Assembly: GCA_036009045.1 (NCBI GenBank)
Contig: DASYML010000126.1
Coordinates: 1-61,113, forward strand
Origin: DASYML01 sp036009045
GTDB taxonomy: Bacteria > Acidobacteriota > Blastocatellia > Pyrinomonadales > Pyrinomonadaceae
Direction: 5' to 3'
Length of the DNA stretch: 61,113 nucleotides
The notes under the pieces are model-generated. The model saw nothing but the letters and a program-made list of their open reading frames with translations, ran no database searches and had not been told where the DNA came from. Below, one piece after another: positions 30,769 through 39,656 of the stretch (its first letter is position 1; every line of letters begins with the position of its first letter). The position numbers and the translations under genes are program-made.

Positions 30769-30963
30769 TTAGACTTTCTTCTCTCCGTTGACGCGATTAT
30801 CTTCTGCGGGAGTCGCTTCCCTCCATTCCGTGATGCTGAGCAGTTCGGAATCCTGGACCTTTCTCCCCAGACCCTTTTCCAATCTTCTTTTCAAGACGAG
30901 CTTGCGTACCCAGAGCGCAAAGCCTGAAATGGCGAGGAACATCAGAAATCCTACGAGGCGCAT
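30769..30963 (-). CDS. Small single-pass membrane protein
   Basis: The 64-aa frame begins with one membrane helix (LVGFLMFLAISGFALWV), then a basic stretch (RKLVLKRRLEKGLGRK) and an acidic tail. It is transcribed in the same direction as the PilZ gene ahead of it. AAAGGGAG lies before the ATG. No family is known; a real small gene is likely. Confidence 0.55.
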   Translation of the reverse strand: MRLVGFLMFLAISGFALWVRKLVLKRRLEKGLGRKVQDSELLSITEWREATPAEDNRVNGEKKV

Positions 30964-31119
30964 TTTTCTTTGCTCCCTTTAGTCTCTTAAAATTTAAACG
31001 CCGAGACAGCCAGCGATGCCGACAGCCACCGCCCGGAGAGAATATTTAACAGCATGCGCCTTCATCATCAACTGCCAGAGGGTATTGATTCAGGGTGTCC
31101 TGAGTGTAGAGGACACTGT

Positions 31120-31222
31120 CATTCACCACCGCAGACACAGAGCGCACAGAGTCAGCACAGAGAAGAAGATTCAATAACTCTGTGCTTACTTCTGTGCCCT
31201 CTGTGTCTGCGGTGGTGAAGAC
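31120..31222. repeat. CACCGCAGACACAGAG-arm hairpin
   Basis: CACCACCGCAGACACAGAGCGCACAGAGTCAGCACAGAG pairs with CTCTGTGCTTACTTCTGTGCCCTCTGTGTCTGCGGTGGTG. The whole gap 30964-31271 contains nothing else recognised. Confidence 0.9.
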
Positions 31223-31271
31223 CACTATCCAAGAGATTCAAGACAGACCGAACCACGGCTCTCGACGCAGG

Positions 31272-33677
31272 CTATGGCTCGCCCTCTTTCAATCTGCTCT
31301 CCGGCGAGGAGATGAATTCGATGTGTATATCGCCCGGCTCGACGCCGCTATTGATGACGCTCAACCAGAATTTATGGCCGTCTTCCTCCGGGTCTCGTTT
31401 GAGATAAGCGAAGTAATGCATGAGGACGAACGCGCTGTTGAATTCTCGCAAGGTAAACGCCTCGTTCTGCGCGGCCTGACGGAGCACGCCCGCGCGCGTC
31501 TCAACGCCGGAATTCAATTCGCGCACCAACCTCTCGCTCTCCAACGCGTCCGGCGTCACACCCATATTGTTAAAGAGCATGGACACATACTCTTCATTGC
31601 TCCGGCCATCAAATACTTTTTTGAACTCCGCGCGATTGGTCCAATTTTCGGTAAACTCCCGTTCGTTTTTCTCCAACTGTGGCGTGCCGCCGCGCGCCTC
31701 CCGGTCGAGTTCTTCCCGGATGGCATGCGCGTCCGGCATGAACTCCGCGTACTTCGGCATCCGACCGTAGGACGCTTTAAAGAGGCGATAGATAAAAAAG
31801 CCCGTCTCTCGAAATTGTCCGGGCAGGTCCGAGAGACCCTCGTTAATCTCTTCCATCGAGAGCGGCGGCGGCAAAGGCGCTTCGCTTCTGGCATCCGGCT
31901 CCGTCTTCGTGACGGCGTAGAGGTCCGCGCGGCGTCTGTGATACCCGTAGCTGCGTATGAAGCGCAGCCTGCCCGACGCGATGCCCCGCGCGAGAAACGA
32001 TTCGAGCGCGGCGCGGCTTTCTGGATTGAGCGAGGCGTTGTGAACGGTGAGGTACGAGACGGGGATTGACTCGAAGAGTTCGAGCAGGCGGTCAGGCATG
32101 GGCCTCGTGTTGGTCAACGACTCTATTTCCTGTTCGATGGGCGGGACAAAACTGTTGATGGCGGTCACTAAAGGATGGCCGTGGTCCGCCGCGCGCGCCA
32201 TGTAGAGAGTCCTCTTCGGGCCTGCCGGGAGTTCCACGAGGCCGCCGTTCATGTGCGTCTCCCTGAGGCGCAGGGTGAGTTGGTCCGGGTCCGCCTCGCC
32301 GCGCATCAAGTGCAGCGGGGCCACACGCTGCTCGAAGAGAATCAGGATGATGATAAGAGCGTAAGTCGCCCACATTTGTAAATTGGACCAGTGACGCCGG
32401 ACCAGCCCGGCGCAGGATTGCGCCCCCAGCCCGGACAGCAGGGCCAGCCCCAGATAAGCGATCATGGACCATCGCGCCGCGACTCTCATGCTGCGAAAAA
32501 GCGGGACGTATTCGTAAAGCGCGCGATGAAAAAAAGAGTTGAGACCGAACGATCCCAGGAATCCGATGATGGTCCAGATAAAGCCCAGCGCGAAAGCCTC
32601 CGAGCGAACCTCCTGGCGAAACATGCTGGTCCAATTCATCTCCCTCAACGCGCGAAATATTCTCGGCGGCGCGCGCACAGAGCGGACAGCAACCGCCAGA
32701 GCCGAGAACATCGCGGCGAGCAGCAAGAGCGGCGGCATGAGGCCCGGAAAGAGGACCATCTCGTTGCGTATCCCCGCGCCGCCCAGACCGTGCCAGAGCT
32801 TGTTGCGTTCCTCTACGGCCAGCCAGTTGATAAAGCGCGCGGAGTACTCAGTCACCTCCGCGCTGCTGCGTATAAAACCCAGAGCCTGCGAGACGCGGTA
32901 GTAAGGTAGCAGGAAGGGAAAAAGGACCAGCAATGCCGCGCCCGTGGCGATGCCACCGCGCAGCCAGAAAGTTTTCTCGCGCCATGCACGATAACGCGCC
33001 ATGAGGAAGAGGGCCGAGAGCGCCAGCGGGATGCTCGTCAAGACGAACCATGTGAGGCAGGTCAGCGCGTTCATGAGGAAGGTCAGTCCGAGCCAGCCTG
33101 CGCGTTTCCAACTTCGCTCGCGCGTAAAAAGGATCAGCGCTTCGAGCAGTAGTGGGACCCACCCTGTAAAGATAATCGGCAGGTGAGAGAGTTGGTTAAA
33201 ACGATAGGGCACAAAGGCGAAGACGATGCCCGTCACCCACGCCGCGCCGTTTGAAAGATTGAGCGTGCGGGCCAGACGAAAAGCGCCGTAGCCCGTGAAG
33301 GCGAAGCCGAACAGCGTCGCCAGAATGTAGATCGTCAACGGGCGCAAGCCGAGCGCGAAGAAGGGAAAGAAAAGAAGCGCGATACCGTAATCGCTCTCGC
33401 TGAAGGCTAAGGTCTGGTGATATGGGTAAAACATCGTCGCTTCAAAAAGATGAAGCGGGTCATGGAAGGTCTGGTGAAAATCCCACCAGAGAAAATAGGC
33501 GTGAACGTAAGGGTCTCCGGGGTCTGGAATCGCGTCGCGCAGATGCAAGGCCCAGGGCCAGGTCATCAAGAGCGTCAACAGGATGAAGGCTAGAAAGATG
33601 AAGACCTCGCGCGTCACGCTCGCGCGTTGCAGTCTTTGAAGCTGACGCATGAAGGGCATGCTCGAAGATTCATTCAT
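31272..33677 (-). CDS. GT-C-like membrane protein fused to a DUF4214 domain
   Basis: This 801-aa protein has an N-terminal polytopic part (about 10 to 12 membrane segments up to about residue 440) with the GT-C style motif MTWPWALHLRDAIPDPGDPYVHAYFLWWD, and an extracytoplasmic region with RMPMPDRLLELF. The last 170 residues (FIYRLFKASYGRMPKYAEF, EYVSMLFNNMGVTPDALE, FVLMHYFAYLKRDPEEDGHKFWLSVIN) match DUF4214 repeats, calcium or cell-surface associated modules. A membrane glycosyltransferase joined to DUF4214 is unusual. Both neighbours are separated by palindromes. Confidence 0.8.
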   Translation of the reverse strand: MNESSSMPFMRQLQRLQRASVTREVFIFLAFILLTLLMTWPWALHLRDAIPDPGDPYVHAYFLWWDFHQTFHDPLHLFEATMFYPYHQTLAFSESDYGIALLFFPFFALGLRPLTIYILATLFGFAFTGYGAFRLARTLNLSNGAAWVTGIVFAFVPYRFNQLSHLPIIFTGWVPLLLEALILFTRERSWKRAGWLGLTFLMNALTCLTWFVLTSIPLALSALFLMARYRAWREKTFWLRGGIATGAALLVLFPFLLPYYRVSQALGFIRSSAEVTEYSARFINWLAVEERNKLWHGLGGAGIRNEMVLFPGLMPPLLLLAAMFSALAVAVRSVRAPPRIFRALREMNWTSMFRQEVRSEAFALGFIWTIIGFLGSFGLNSFFHRALYEYVPLFRSMRVAARWSMIAYLGLALLSGLGAQSCAGLVRRHWSNLQMWATYALIIILILFEQRVAPLHLMRGEADPDQLTLRLRETHMNGGLVELPAGPKRTLYMARAADHGHPLVTAINSFVPPIEQEIESLTNTRPMPDRLLELFESIPVSYLTVHNASLNPESRAALESFLARGIASGRLRFIRSYGYHRRRADLYAVTKTEPDARSEAPLPPPLSMEEINEGLSDLPGQFRETGFFIYRLFKASYGRMPKYAEFMPDAHAIREELDREARGGTPQLEKNEREFTENWTNRAEFKKVFDGRSNEEYVSMLFNNMGVTPDALESERLVRELNSGVETRAGVLRQAAQNEAFTLREFNSAFVLMHYFAYLKRDPEEDGHKFWLSVINSGVEPGDIHIEFISSPESRLKEGEP

Positions 33678-33678
33678 G

Positions 33679-33751
33679 TCAGTACGGCCTGCTTAAGCCG
33701 GGCGGGTCTTCGGGTAAGCCTTACCCGCCCGGCTTAAGCAGGCGGTACTGA
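33679..33751. terminator. Very long palindromic hairpin
   Basis: TCAGTAC-G-GCCTGCTTAAGCCGGGCGGGT faces its complement with one G/G mismatch, around a small TCTTCGGGTAAGCCTT centre that itself folds. Without tandem heptads it differs from the repeat families. It separates two minus-strand genes and may end the upstream transcript. Confidence 0.65.
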
Positions 33752-33753
33752 CC

Positions 33754-34311
33754 TTATTGTATCTCTATTATTTCTGGACCAGCTTTAACTTTCGTTTGAG
33801 AGCTAAACTCTATCAAGTGCGGTTGGCCCTTGAGGGTCAGACGTGCAGTCTCTTTCCCCTGCTTGACATCCAGGATGGAAACGGAGCCGCCTCCGCGCAG
33901 GTGATACATGACGGCGAGCAGGCGGCTATCGGGCGACCAGGCGAGACCCTTGATCTCGTTCGGGCCGTCGCCATCCGGTTGCTGCGTGACCTTGATTATT
34001 TTGAGTTGCCTGTCCGTGACGCGATCATAGATGCCTATCCGGCCCGCGTGCTCCGGTTCCTCTTCGCGTGCGTAGAGCATCTTATCAGGAGAACAGGCTT
34101 TGTCACCAAAGAGCACGCTGCCGCGAGCGGAAGAGAGGGCCGTCGCGCAGCCCGCAGGCGGCGAGGGCGCTGCGACGGGCGCACTATTGATGGGAGGCGG
34201 CGGGACCATCGTGACCATCGTCGTATTATCGTTGCCGACGGACGCGCCGCCGGAACAAGCGCACTGTAAGAGGACCAATATTAGTAACAACAGCTTCGCT
34301 CTCTTCATCAT
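33754..34311 (-). CDS. Lipoprotein with TolB-like beta-propeller blades
   Basis: The 185-aa protein has a lipoprotein signal (LLLLILVLLQCACSG) and a Pro-rich linker (MVPPPPINSAPVAAPSPP). The rest resembles two or three WD40/TolB-type blades: LAWSPDSRLLAVMYHL and SVSILDVKQGKETARL. It is too short for a complete propeller, so it may be a truncated or partial relative of the larger TolB-like protein at 44570. Confidence 0.7.
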   Translation of the reverse strand: MMKRAKLLLLILVLLQCACSGGASVGNDNTTMVTMVPPPPINSAPVAAPSPPAGCATALSSARGSVLFGDKACSPDKMLYAREEEPEHAGRIGIYDRVTDRQLKIIKVTQQPDGDGPNEIKGLAWSPDSRLLAVMYHLRGGGSVSILDVKQGKETARLTLKGQPHLIEFSSQTKVKAGPEIIEIQ

Positions 34312-34456
34312 TGTTATCTTTCTCTGTGTGCCCTGTGACCTCTGTGGCTTATCTTTTTGGTGACGCTGCGAGCCTTCGCCTCAAGGGACTTTTTCCGCCG
34401 CTTCGGTTTATAATATTACTTTCATAAACCTCAACGGAATAATGATAGGAGCACAC

Positions 34457-36457
34457 ATGACCGCCGTGGACAAGATTAACAGACGCCCGGACCACATCAA
34501 GTTCAAGGGCCGCATTCTTTACCTGACCGAAGACACGCAACTGATTCGACGCCAACTCGCGGGCGAGGATTTAACTTTCGACCCCGCGCGCCCTTTGATG
34601 AACAATATCTCGACCGACGAGATTACGCCCGGCTGGGTCTGCTTTTATTACGATGAGACCCTGGGCCAATACGTTTACGTGGGGATGCGCGAAGGCGCTG
34701 TGCAGAAGGATGAAGTCAAAGCGGGCGGTTTCAACGTCGTCGTGTCGGGTCTCTCGAAGGGCTGCGGCTCTTCGAGGGAGACCGCGCCGTATGCGGAAAA
34801 GTGGGCGGGCGTCGAACTCGTCATCGCCAGAACGATAGAGAAAATTTACGGGCAGAACTCGCAGAATATAGGTCTGCTGACTTCAACGGATTTCGGACTC
34901 ATCGAACGCATCAATCGCGGCGAAGAGATTCCGCTCGCAGAGTTCACGCGCGGGCTGGACCCCGTCTCCAAAGCGATTGTCGAATACGGCGGTCTCTTCA
35001 ACTACAACAAGGCGCGGCTCGCGGGCGAGATTGCGCCGCCCTCCCTGAAGACGAAGCGGCGTCCGATGACCATCACCGAAAAGATTATCGCGCGCCACGC
35101 CTTCGTCCGCGCGGGCGAGATAGGCGTCGAAGCGGTCGAGCCGGGCGATGCTCTCTTCGCGGTCGCGGACGTGCGCTTCTCTCATGAATATGTGACGCCG
35201 ATGGCGGAGGCCCTCTTCAAACAGGCTCTGGGCCACGACGCGCGCGTGACGGAGCCTGAGTCTGTCTTCGCTTTCCGAGACCATCTCACATTTCTGGGCC
35301 AGGTCATGCCGGAGAAGCATCGCCGGATGGGCCTGCTCGAACGCGCGGACGGTCTCGCCTTGACGCAGGCGGATTTTACGGAGCAGCAGGGCATTAAGCT
35401 TTATGGCGAAAGTGAAGAAGGCGGCTCGGAGGCCATCTGTCACAACGCTGTGGTCGAAGACCTCGCGCTGCCCGGTCAGATAGTCATCGGCACGGATTCG
35501 CATACGTGCATGGCGGGCGTGCTCGGCTGCTTCGCTTTCGGCGTCGGCTCGACCGACATGGCGAACGCCTGGTACACAAAGGACATACGCATCCGCGTCC
35601 CCGAATCGGTTCGCTTCGTGCTCAGAGGAGAGAAGCACGCCGACGTGACGGCCAAGGATGTCATGCTCTACATCCTCGCCACGGATTACATGAAGCAGGG
35701 CAAAGCCATCGGGCAGGTACTGGAGTTCGCGGGCGACGGTCTCAAAGATTTTTCTATGGACGAGCGCGCGACCCTGACCAACATGGCCGTCGAAGCGGGA
35801 GGCACGACCGGCATCATCGAACCGGACGAAGCGACGCTCGATTACATCGTGCGGATGCGCGGCCTCGATGCTGAAGAAGTGCGCCAGGGATTTTTGAAGA
35901 GCGATGAGGACGCGACGTATGCCGCCGTCTTCGAGATTGATCTGTCTTTGATTCGCCCGATGGTGGCGACGCCGGGCGACCCGCGCAACGGAATCAGGAT
36001 TGACGAACTGACGGAAGAGATAAAGATTGACGCGGCCTATGGCGGCTCATGCACGGGCGGCAAGATGGCGGACATGGACATGTACGCGGCTGTCCTCAAG
36101 CGCGCGGTCGAACAGGGCCAGCGCGTCGCGCCCGGCGTTCATCTATACCTACAGTTCGGCTCGCAGAAAATTAAGCAGTACGCGCGCGAGAAAGGCTACA
36201 TCGAAATCTTCGAGCGCGCGGGCGCGGAATTGATTGACCCAAGCTGCGGCGCTTGCATCAACGCCGGGCCGGGCGCTTCACGCGACGCCGAGACCGTCAC
36301 CGTCAGCGCCCAGAACCGCAACTTTCCCGGTCGCAGTGGACCAGGAAAACTCTATCTCGCCAGCCCCTACGTCGTCGCCGCCTCCGCCATCGCCGGGCAC
36401 ATCGTCGAGCCGGAAGAATTTTTGCGCGAGCGCGAAGAAGAATTGATGGAAGCGTAA
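34457..36457 (+). CDS. Aconitase family hydratase with swivel domain at the N-terminus
   Basis: The enzyme dehydrates and rehydrates citrate or a related acid through a [4Fe-4S] cluster. The LeuD-like swivel domain comes first (about residues 20-155, STDEITPGWV, SGLSKGCGSSRETAPYA, IGLLTSTDFG), followed by the LeuC-like domains 1-3 with the cluster cysteines in GTDSHTCMAGVLG and DPSCGACINAGP and the SCTGGK loop. This order resembles AcnB but lacks the N-terminal HEAT domain; classical AcnA has the swivel last. Length is 666 aa. ATG 34457 follows GATAGGAG; ATG 34442 is the alternative. Substrate could be citrate, methylcitrate, homoaconitate or isopropylmalate. Confidence 0.88.
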   Translation: MTAVDKINRRPDHIKFKGRILYLTEDTQLIRRQLAGEDLTFDPARPLMNNISTDEITPGWVCFYYDETLGQYVYVGMREGAVQKDEVKAGGFNVVVSGLSKGCGSSRETAPYAEKWAGVELVIARTIEKIYGQNSQNIGLLTSTDFGLIERINRGEEIPLAEFTRGLDPVSKAIVEYGGLFNYNKARLAGEIAPPSLKTKRRPMTITEKIIARHAFVRAGEIGVEAVEPGDALFAVADVRFSHEYVTPMAEALFKQALGHDARVTEPESVFAFRDHLTFLGQVMPEKHRRMGLLERADGLALTQADFTEQQGIKLYGESEEGGSEAICHNAVVEDLALPGQIVIGTDSHTCMAGVLGCFAFGVGSTDMANAWYTKDIRIRVPESVRFVLRGEKHADVTAKDVMLYILATDYMKQGKAIGQVLEFAGDGLKDFSMDERATLTNMAVEAGGTTGIIEPDEATLDYIVRMRGLDAEEVRQGFLKSDEDATYAAVFEIDLSLIRPMVATPGDPRNGIRIDELTEEIKIDAAYGGSCTGGKMADMDMYAAVLKRAVEQGQRVAPGVHLYLQFGSQKIKQYAREKGYIEIFERAGAELIDPSCGACINAGPGASRDAETVTVSAQNRNFPGRSGPGKLYLASPYVVAASAIAGHIVEPEEFLREREEELMEA

Positions 36458-36537
36458 AACAGGGTTTGGGGGATAGGGGTTGGAGAAAGATACCTGTTCT
36501 TCACCAACCCCCAACCCCTATCCCCAAACCCCCTCTT
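36458..36537. repeat. Heptad-type hairpin (GGGTTTGGGGGATAGGGGTTGG)
   Basis: GGGTTTGGGGGATAGGGG faces CCCCTATCCCCAAACCCC around GGAGAAAGATACCTGTTCTTCACC. The loop matches that of the GAGGCT-type hairpins although the arms are unrelated. Confidence 0.88.
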
Positions 36538-36540
36538 GAT

Positions 36541-37122
36541 ATGTCGAGTGATAAAGAGTACGGCAAATATGCTCTGGTCGAGCGGGAGCGGCGTTTTCTG
36601 TTGCGAGACCTGCCGGAGGGTTTGACGCGTGCGAGCGAGCATGTGCAAATCTGGGACAATTACATCACGGGCACGCGCCTTCGTCTGAGACAGATTCGTG
36701 TGCCCGCGACCAAAGAAAGGCGCTGGAAGTTGACGCAAAAGTATGCGCCCGCGCCGCCGGATTTTTCTCGCGCCGTCATCACTAATATGTATCTCTCGCC
36801 GCAGGAGTATGAAGTCTTAGGCGTCTTCGCGGGCAACGAGATTCGCAAGAATCGTTATCCTTTCGAGCATGAGGGGCGCAAGTACGGGATAGACGTGTTT
36901 CTCGGCCCACTGTGGGGACTCGTCCTCGCGGAAACGAGTTTTGAGACGGAAGAGGAAATGGACCAATTAACGATGCCGCCCTTCGCTGTGGCGGAGGTCT
37001 CGCGCGACGAGATGTTCACGGGCGGCAAGCTCGCTTATCTCACGATTGAAGACCTGCGAGCGCACCTCTCAAAGCGTGCGTCGCAGGATGCAAATTCTTC
37101 TCAAAGCTCTTCTCAAAGCTGA
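36541..37122 (+). CDS. CYTH domain protein
   Basis: CYTH proteins bind triphosphates with a tunnel of charged residues and include adenylate cyclases and triphosphatases. The 193-aa protein has the signature near the start (YALVERERRFLL, in place of ExExK), then basic and acidic strands (TGTRLRLRQIRV, RRWKLTQKYA, RNRYPFEHEGRKYGIDVF, VLAETSFETEEEM). The Ser-rich tail is probably disordered. ATG 36541 lies just after the repeat; no clear ribosome binding site. It overlaps the start of DUF488 by one nucleotide. Confidence 0.85.
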   Translation: MSSDKEYGKYALVERERRFLLRDLPEGLTRASEHVQIWDNYITGTRLRLRQIRVPATKERRWKLTQKYAPAPPDFSRAVITNMYLSPQEYEVLGVFAGNEIRKNRYPFEHEGRKYGIDVFLGPLWGLVLAETSFETEEEMDQLTMPPFAVAEVSRDEMFTGGKLAYLTIEDLRAHLSKRASQDANSSQSSSQS

Positions 37123-37586
37123 TGGCCGCTCAAACAATCATCTACACCATAGGGCATGGCCGACACCCGTTCGCTTACTTCCTTGAACTTTTACAGGAGC
37201 AGGAGATCGCGCTGGTCTGCGACGTGAGAAGCGCGGCGCGTTCGCGCTGGCCGCAGTATAACGGGCCGGTGCTCCAATCGGCCCTGCGCGCGAACGGCAT
37301 CGGCTACGAGCATCTGCCGGAGTGCGGCGGCAAGGTCATCGCGCCGCCTTCAGAACTCGCGCGCGGCCTCGAACGCATTATGGAACTCGCCGCCGAAATG
37401 CGCGTCGCCCTTATGTGCTCCGAATCACAGCCGCTCACCAAACACGTCCATCAACCGCGCGCCAACTGCCATCGCGTCGGCCTCCTTGGCCCACCCCTGC
37501 GCGCACGCGGCGCGCTTCTCAAACACATCCTCCCCAACGGCGCTCTACTCGAAATTGACGAAGCCTCGCTCCCCTCAATATGGTGA
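37122..37586 (+). CDS. DUF488 family protein
   Basis: The 154-aa protein matches DUF488: IYTIGHGRHPFAYFLELL, VCDVRSAARSRWPQYN, YEHLPECGGK and VALMCSESQP, with a cysteine positioned as in the family. DUF488 proteins are cytoplasmic and of unknown function, sometimes linked to DNA or nucleotide metabolism. The start codon overlaps the CYTH stop (TGATG), so the two are coupled. Confidence 0.88.
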   Translation: MAAQTIIYTIGHGRHPFAYFLELLQEQEIALVCDVRSAARSRWPQYNGPVLQSALRANGIGYEHLPECGGKVIAPPSELARGLERIMELAAEMRVALMCSESQPLTKHVHQPRANCHRVGLLGPPLRARGALLKHILPNGALLEIDEASLPSIW

Positions 37587-37587
37587 A

Positions 37588-37687
37588 AAAGGCAGAGGCG
37601 AGAGGCTAGAGGTGAGAGGCTAGTGAAAGACATCTGTTCTTCACTAGCCTCTAGTCTCCAGCCTCTAGTCTCTAGTCTCTAGCCTCT
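37588..37687. repeat. Heptad-armed hairpin (GAGGCTA type)
   Basis: GAGGCTA/GAGGTGA words face TAGCCTC words around GTGAAAGACATCTGTTCTTCAC. It lies between convergent DUF488 and MFS genes and overlaps the MFS stop region. Confidence 0.88.
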
Positions 37688-38944
37688 AACCGGAGCGACT
37701 TCGCGGCCCGCGTATTCAGCGGCGTGGCTGCGTGCGAAGTAGAGGGCGATGAGGAAGGCGAGGAACATGATAGCAGAGGCGGTCCAGAAGGTAGCGAAGA
37801 GCGTATGGTCGCTCATGTTGTGTGGATTGCCGTCCGCGCCCTGTGTTTGAAGCGCGCTGTAGATGAGCAGGGAAGAGAGGGTTGGGCCAACGACGCGCGC
37901 GAGGCTCGCGGCGGATTGGGTGACGCCGAGCACGCTGCCCTGTTCGGCAGGACCGACGCTCTTGGAGGCGAGGCTCGTCAGCGAGGGCGTCGCCAGCGAA
38001 TTGCCGATGGCGAACCCGCCGCCGACGAGGATGAACATCAACCAGCCGGTGTTCGGCCCGATGAGCGGAATCGTAAAGAGACTGAGCGTGAAGATGAACG
38101 CGCCCGTGATGGTCAGCGGCAGTTCCCCGAAACGTTTCACCAGCCGCCCGATGAGACCGCCCTGGATAATCGCCCCGACCACCCCGACCATCGCGAAGAC
38201 ATAGCCGTTTTGCGAAGCGTCGAACCCGAAGCGGTACATCGTGAAGAGCGCGAACGAGGCCGTCATAATCGAGAAGGCGACGACGAACAGAAAATATATC
38301 GAGAGCACGAAGGCGAGCCTCGATTGCTGGAGCGCCTTGACCAGTTGAGTCCATCTCCCGGTCGCAGCAGAGACGCGCGCGGGGTGCTCCTTATCCACCG
38401 TTTCCGGCAGCACGAAGTAGAGCAGGATGGCGTTGCAGAAGGCCATCCCGGCGGCGAAGTAGAGGGGCACGCTGATGCCCCACTTGCTGAGGATACCGCC
38501 GATGGCTGGTCCAAAAGTAAAGCCCATCCCGAAGGCCGCGCCGATCACTCCCATTCCCCTGGCGCGGTCTTCGGTGGTTGTGACATCCGCGATGTAGGCG
38601 TAGGCGACGGAGATATTGCCGCCCGTGATGCCGTCTATCAGGCGTCCCAGAAAGAGCATCCAGAGCGTCCAGGCGACACCCATGATGAGAAAACCCAGAG
38701 ACGTGCCGAGCAGACTGATAAAGAGAATGGGCCGCCGCCCGTACTTGTCCGAGAGCCTTCCCAACACAGGGGCACAGATGAGTTGCATCACGGAGTAAGC
38801 AGCAAAGAGCAGCCCGACCATCCGCGTGGACGCGTGGAACTTCGTCCCCTCAACATAATACGGCAGCACCGGAATGACGATGCCAAAGCCGATCAGGTCA
38901 ATAAAGACCGTGACGAAGATGACCAACATCGGAGAGCGTTTCAT
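37679..38944 (-). CDS. MFS transporter (TetA-like)
   Basis: The 421-aa protein shows the MFS drug:H+ antiporter pattern: DLIGFGIVIPVLPYYVE in helix 1, GRLSDKYGRRPILFIS in the loop between helices 2 and 3, and GRLIDGITGGNISVAYAYIAD with the motif C-like helix 5 (GVIGAAFGMGFTFGPAIGG). These are close to tetracycline-type TCR transporters. Substrate is unknown. A 412-residue antisense frame exists opposite this gene but looks like a high-GC artefact. Confidence 0.9.
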   Translation of the reverse strand: MKRSPMLVIFVTVFIDLIGFGIVIPVLPYYVEGTKFHASTRMVGLLFAAYSVMQLICAPVLGRLSDKYGRRPILFISLLGTSLGFLIMGVAWTLWMLFLGRLIDGITGGNISVAYAYIADVTTTEDRARGMGVIGAAFGMGFTFGPAIGGILSKWGISVPLYFAAGMAFCNAILLYFVLPETVDKEHPARVSAATGRWTQLVKALQQSRLAFVLSIYFLFVVAFSIMTASFALFTMYRFGFDASQNGYVFAMVGVVGAIIQGGLIGRLVKRFGELPLTITGAFIFTLSLFTIPLIGPNTGWLMFILVGGGFAIGNSLATPSLTSLASKSVGPAEQGSVLGVTQSAASLARVVGPTLSSLLIYSALQTQGADGNPHNMSDHTLFATFWTASAIMFLAFLIALYFARSHAAEYAGREVAPVRG

Positions 38945-38946
38945 AA

Positions 38947-39053
38947 GAACAGTGACAAGTGACGAGTGATGAGTGACAAGTTAAAGAGAAGTGATGAGCG
39001 ATGAGTGATGAGTGAAAAACTTTTCCTGCTTGTCACTCGTCACTCGTCACTTC
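38947..39053. repeat. Heptad-armed hairpin (GTGACGA/GTGATGA)
   Basis: GTGACAAGTGACGAGTGATGAGTGAC words face GTCACTCGTCACTCGTCAC. It lies between the MFS and DoxX genes. Confidence 0.85.
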
Positions 39054-39055
39054 CT

Positions 39056-39499
39056 TTACCTTCTTCGACCGCGCGAGCTTGCGAGTTTTTCGTCAACGGA
39101 GAGATGCCCGCCGCCCGCGATGATGAGCGCGAGCGCCATGCCGAGCAGCGCCAGCGTGTACTCGTAGCCCGCAGGGAGAAAGAAGCCTCCCTTGAGATGC
39201 ACGCCGAACATCGCCGTCAGCATGACGAAGGCGATGAGGAGCGCGCCGAGCCTCGTCAGTAAACCCGCGAGCACGAGGATACCGCCGAGCAGTTCAGAGA
39301 TGGCCGCCGCGCCCATCCAGAACCATGCGGGGCGCATAAACTCGAAGGGCGGAGAATTGCTCAGAAAGGCGTTGAGTCCCTTGCCGCCGAACCAGCCGAA
39401 CGTTTTGCCTCCGCCATGCGCGATGAAGATTGCTCCCAGCGCGAGGCGCAACGGCAAGTTCATCCACGTCGGCGCGGTGGCGACCAGTTTTCTAAACAT
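39056..39499 (-). CDS. DoxX family membrane protein
   Basis: The 147-aa protein has four membrane helices and DoxX features: LRLALGAIFIAHGGGKTFGWFGG at the start, ISELLGGILVLAGLLTRLGALL and VMLTAMFGVHLKGGFF. DoxX proteins are membrane components sometimes tied to thiol or quinone redox chemistry. It precedes a thioredoxin gene on the same strand, in line with a redox role (inference). Confidence 0.9.
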   Translation of the reverse strand: MFRKLVATAPTWMNLPLRLALGAIFIAHGGGKTFGWFGGKGLNAFLSNSPPFEFMRPAWFWMGAAAISELLGGILVLAGLLTRLGALLIAFVMLTAMFGVHLKGGFFLPAGYEYTLALLGMALALIIAGGGHLSVDEKLASSRGRRR

Positions 39500-39562
39500 A
39501 GCTGAGACCTTTCAGGCTCTTGGATTTTAGAGGAGAAAAACACATAGTAAAGGAAGAAAAGG

Positions 39563-39654
39563 AAAGAGGCTAGAGACTAGCGGCTGGAGACTGGAGGCTG
39601 GTAAAAGCGACAAGGGTTTTTACCAGCCTCCAGCCTCCAGCCTCTAACCTCTTC
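39563..39654. repeat. Heptad-armed hairpin (GAGGCTA/GGCTGGA)
   Basis: GAGGCTAGAGACTAGCGGCTGGAGACTGGAGGCTGG faces CCAGCCTCCAGCCTCCAGCCTC around TAAAAGCGACAAGGGTTTTTA. Confidence 0.88.
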
Positions 39655-39656
39655 AC

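Noticed and set aside
37724..38962. A 412-residue frame antisense to the MFS gene
   Set aside because: High-GC third positions leave the complementary frame open. The antisense protein is a run of Glu, Arg, Gly and His with no family, while the sense protein is a clear transporter.
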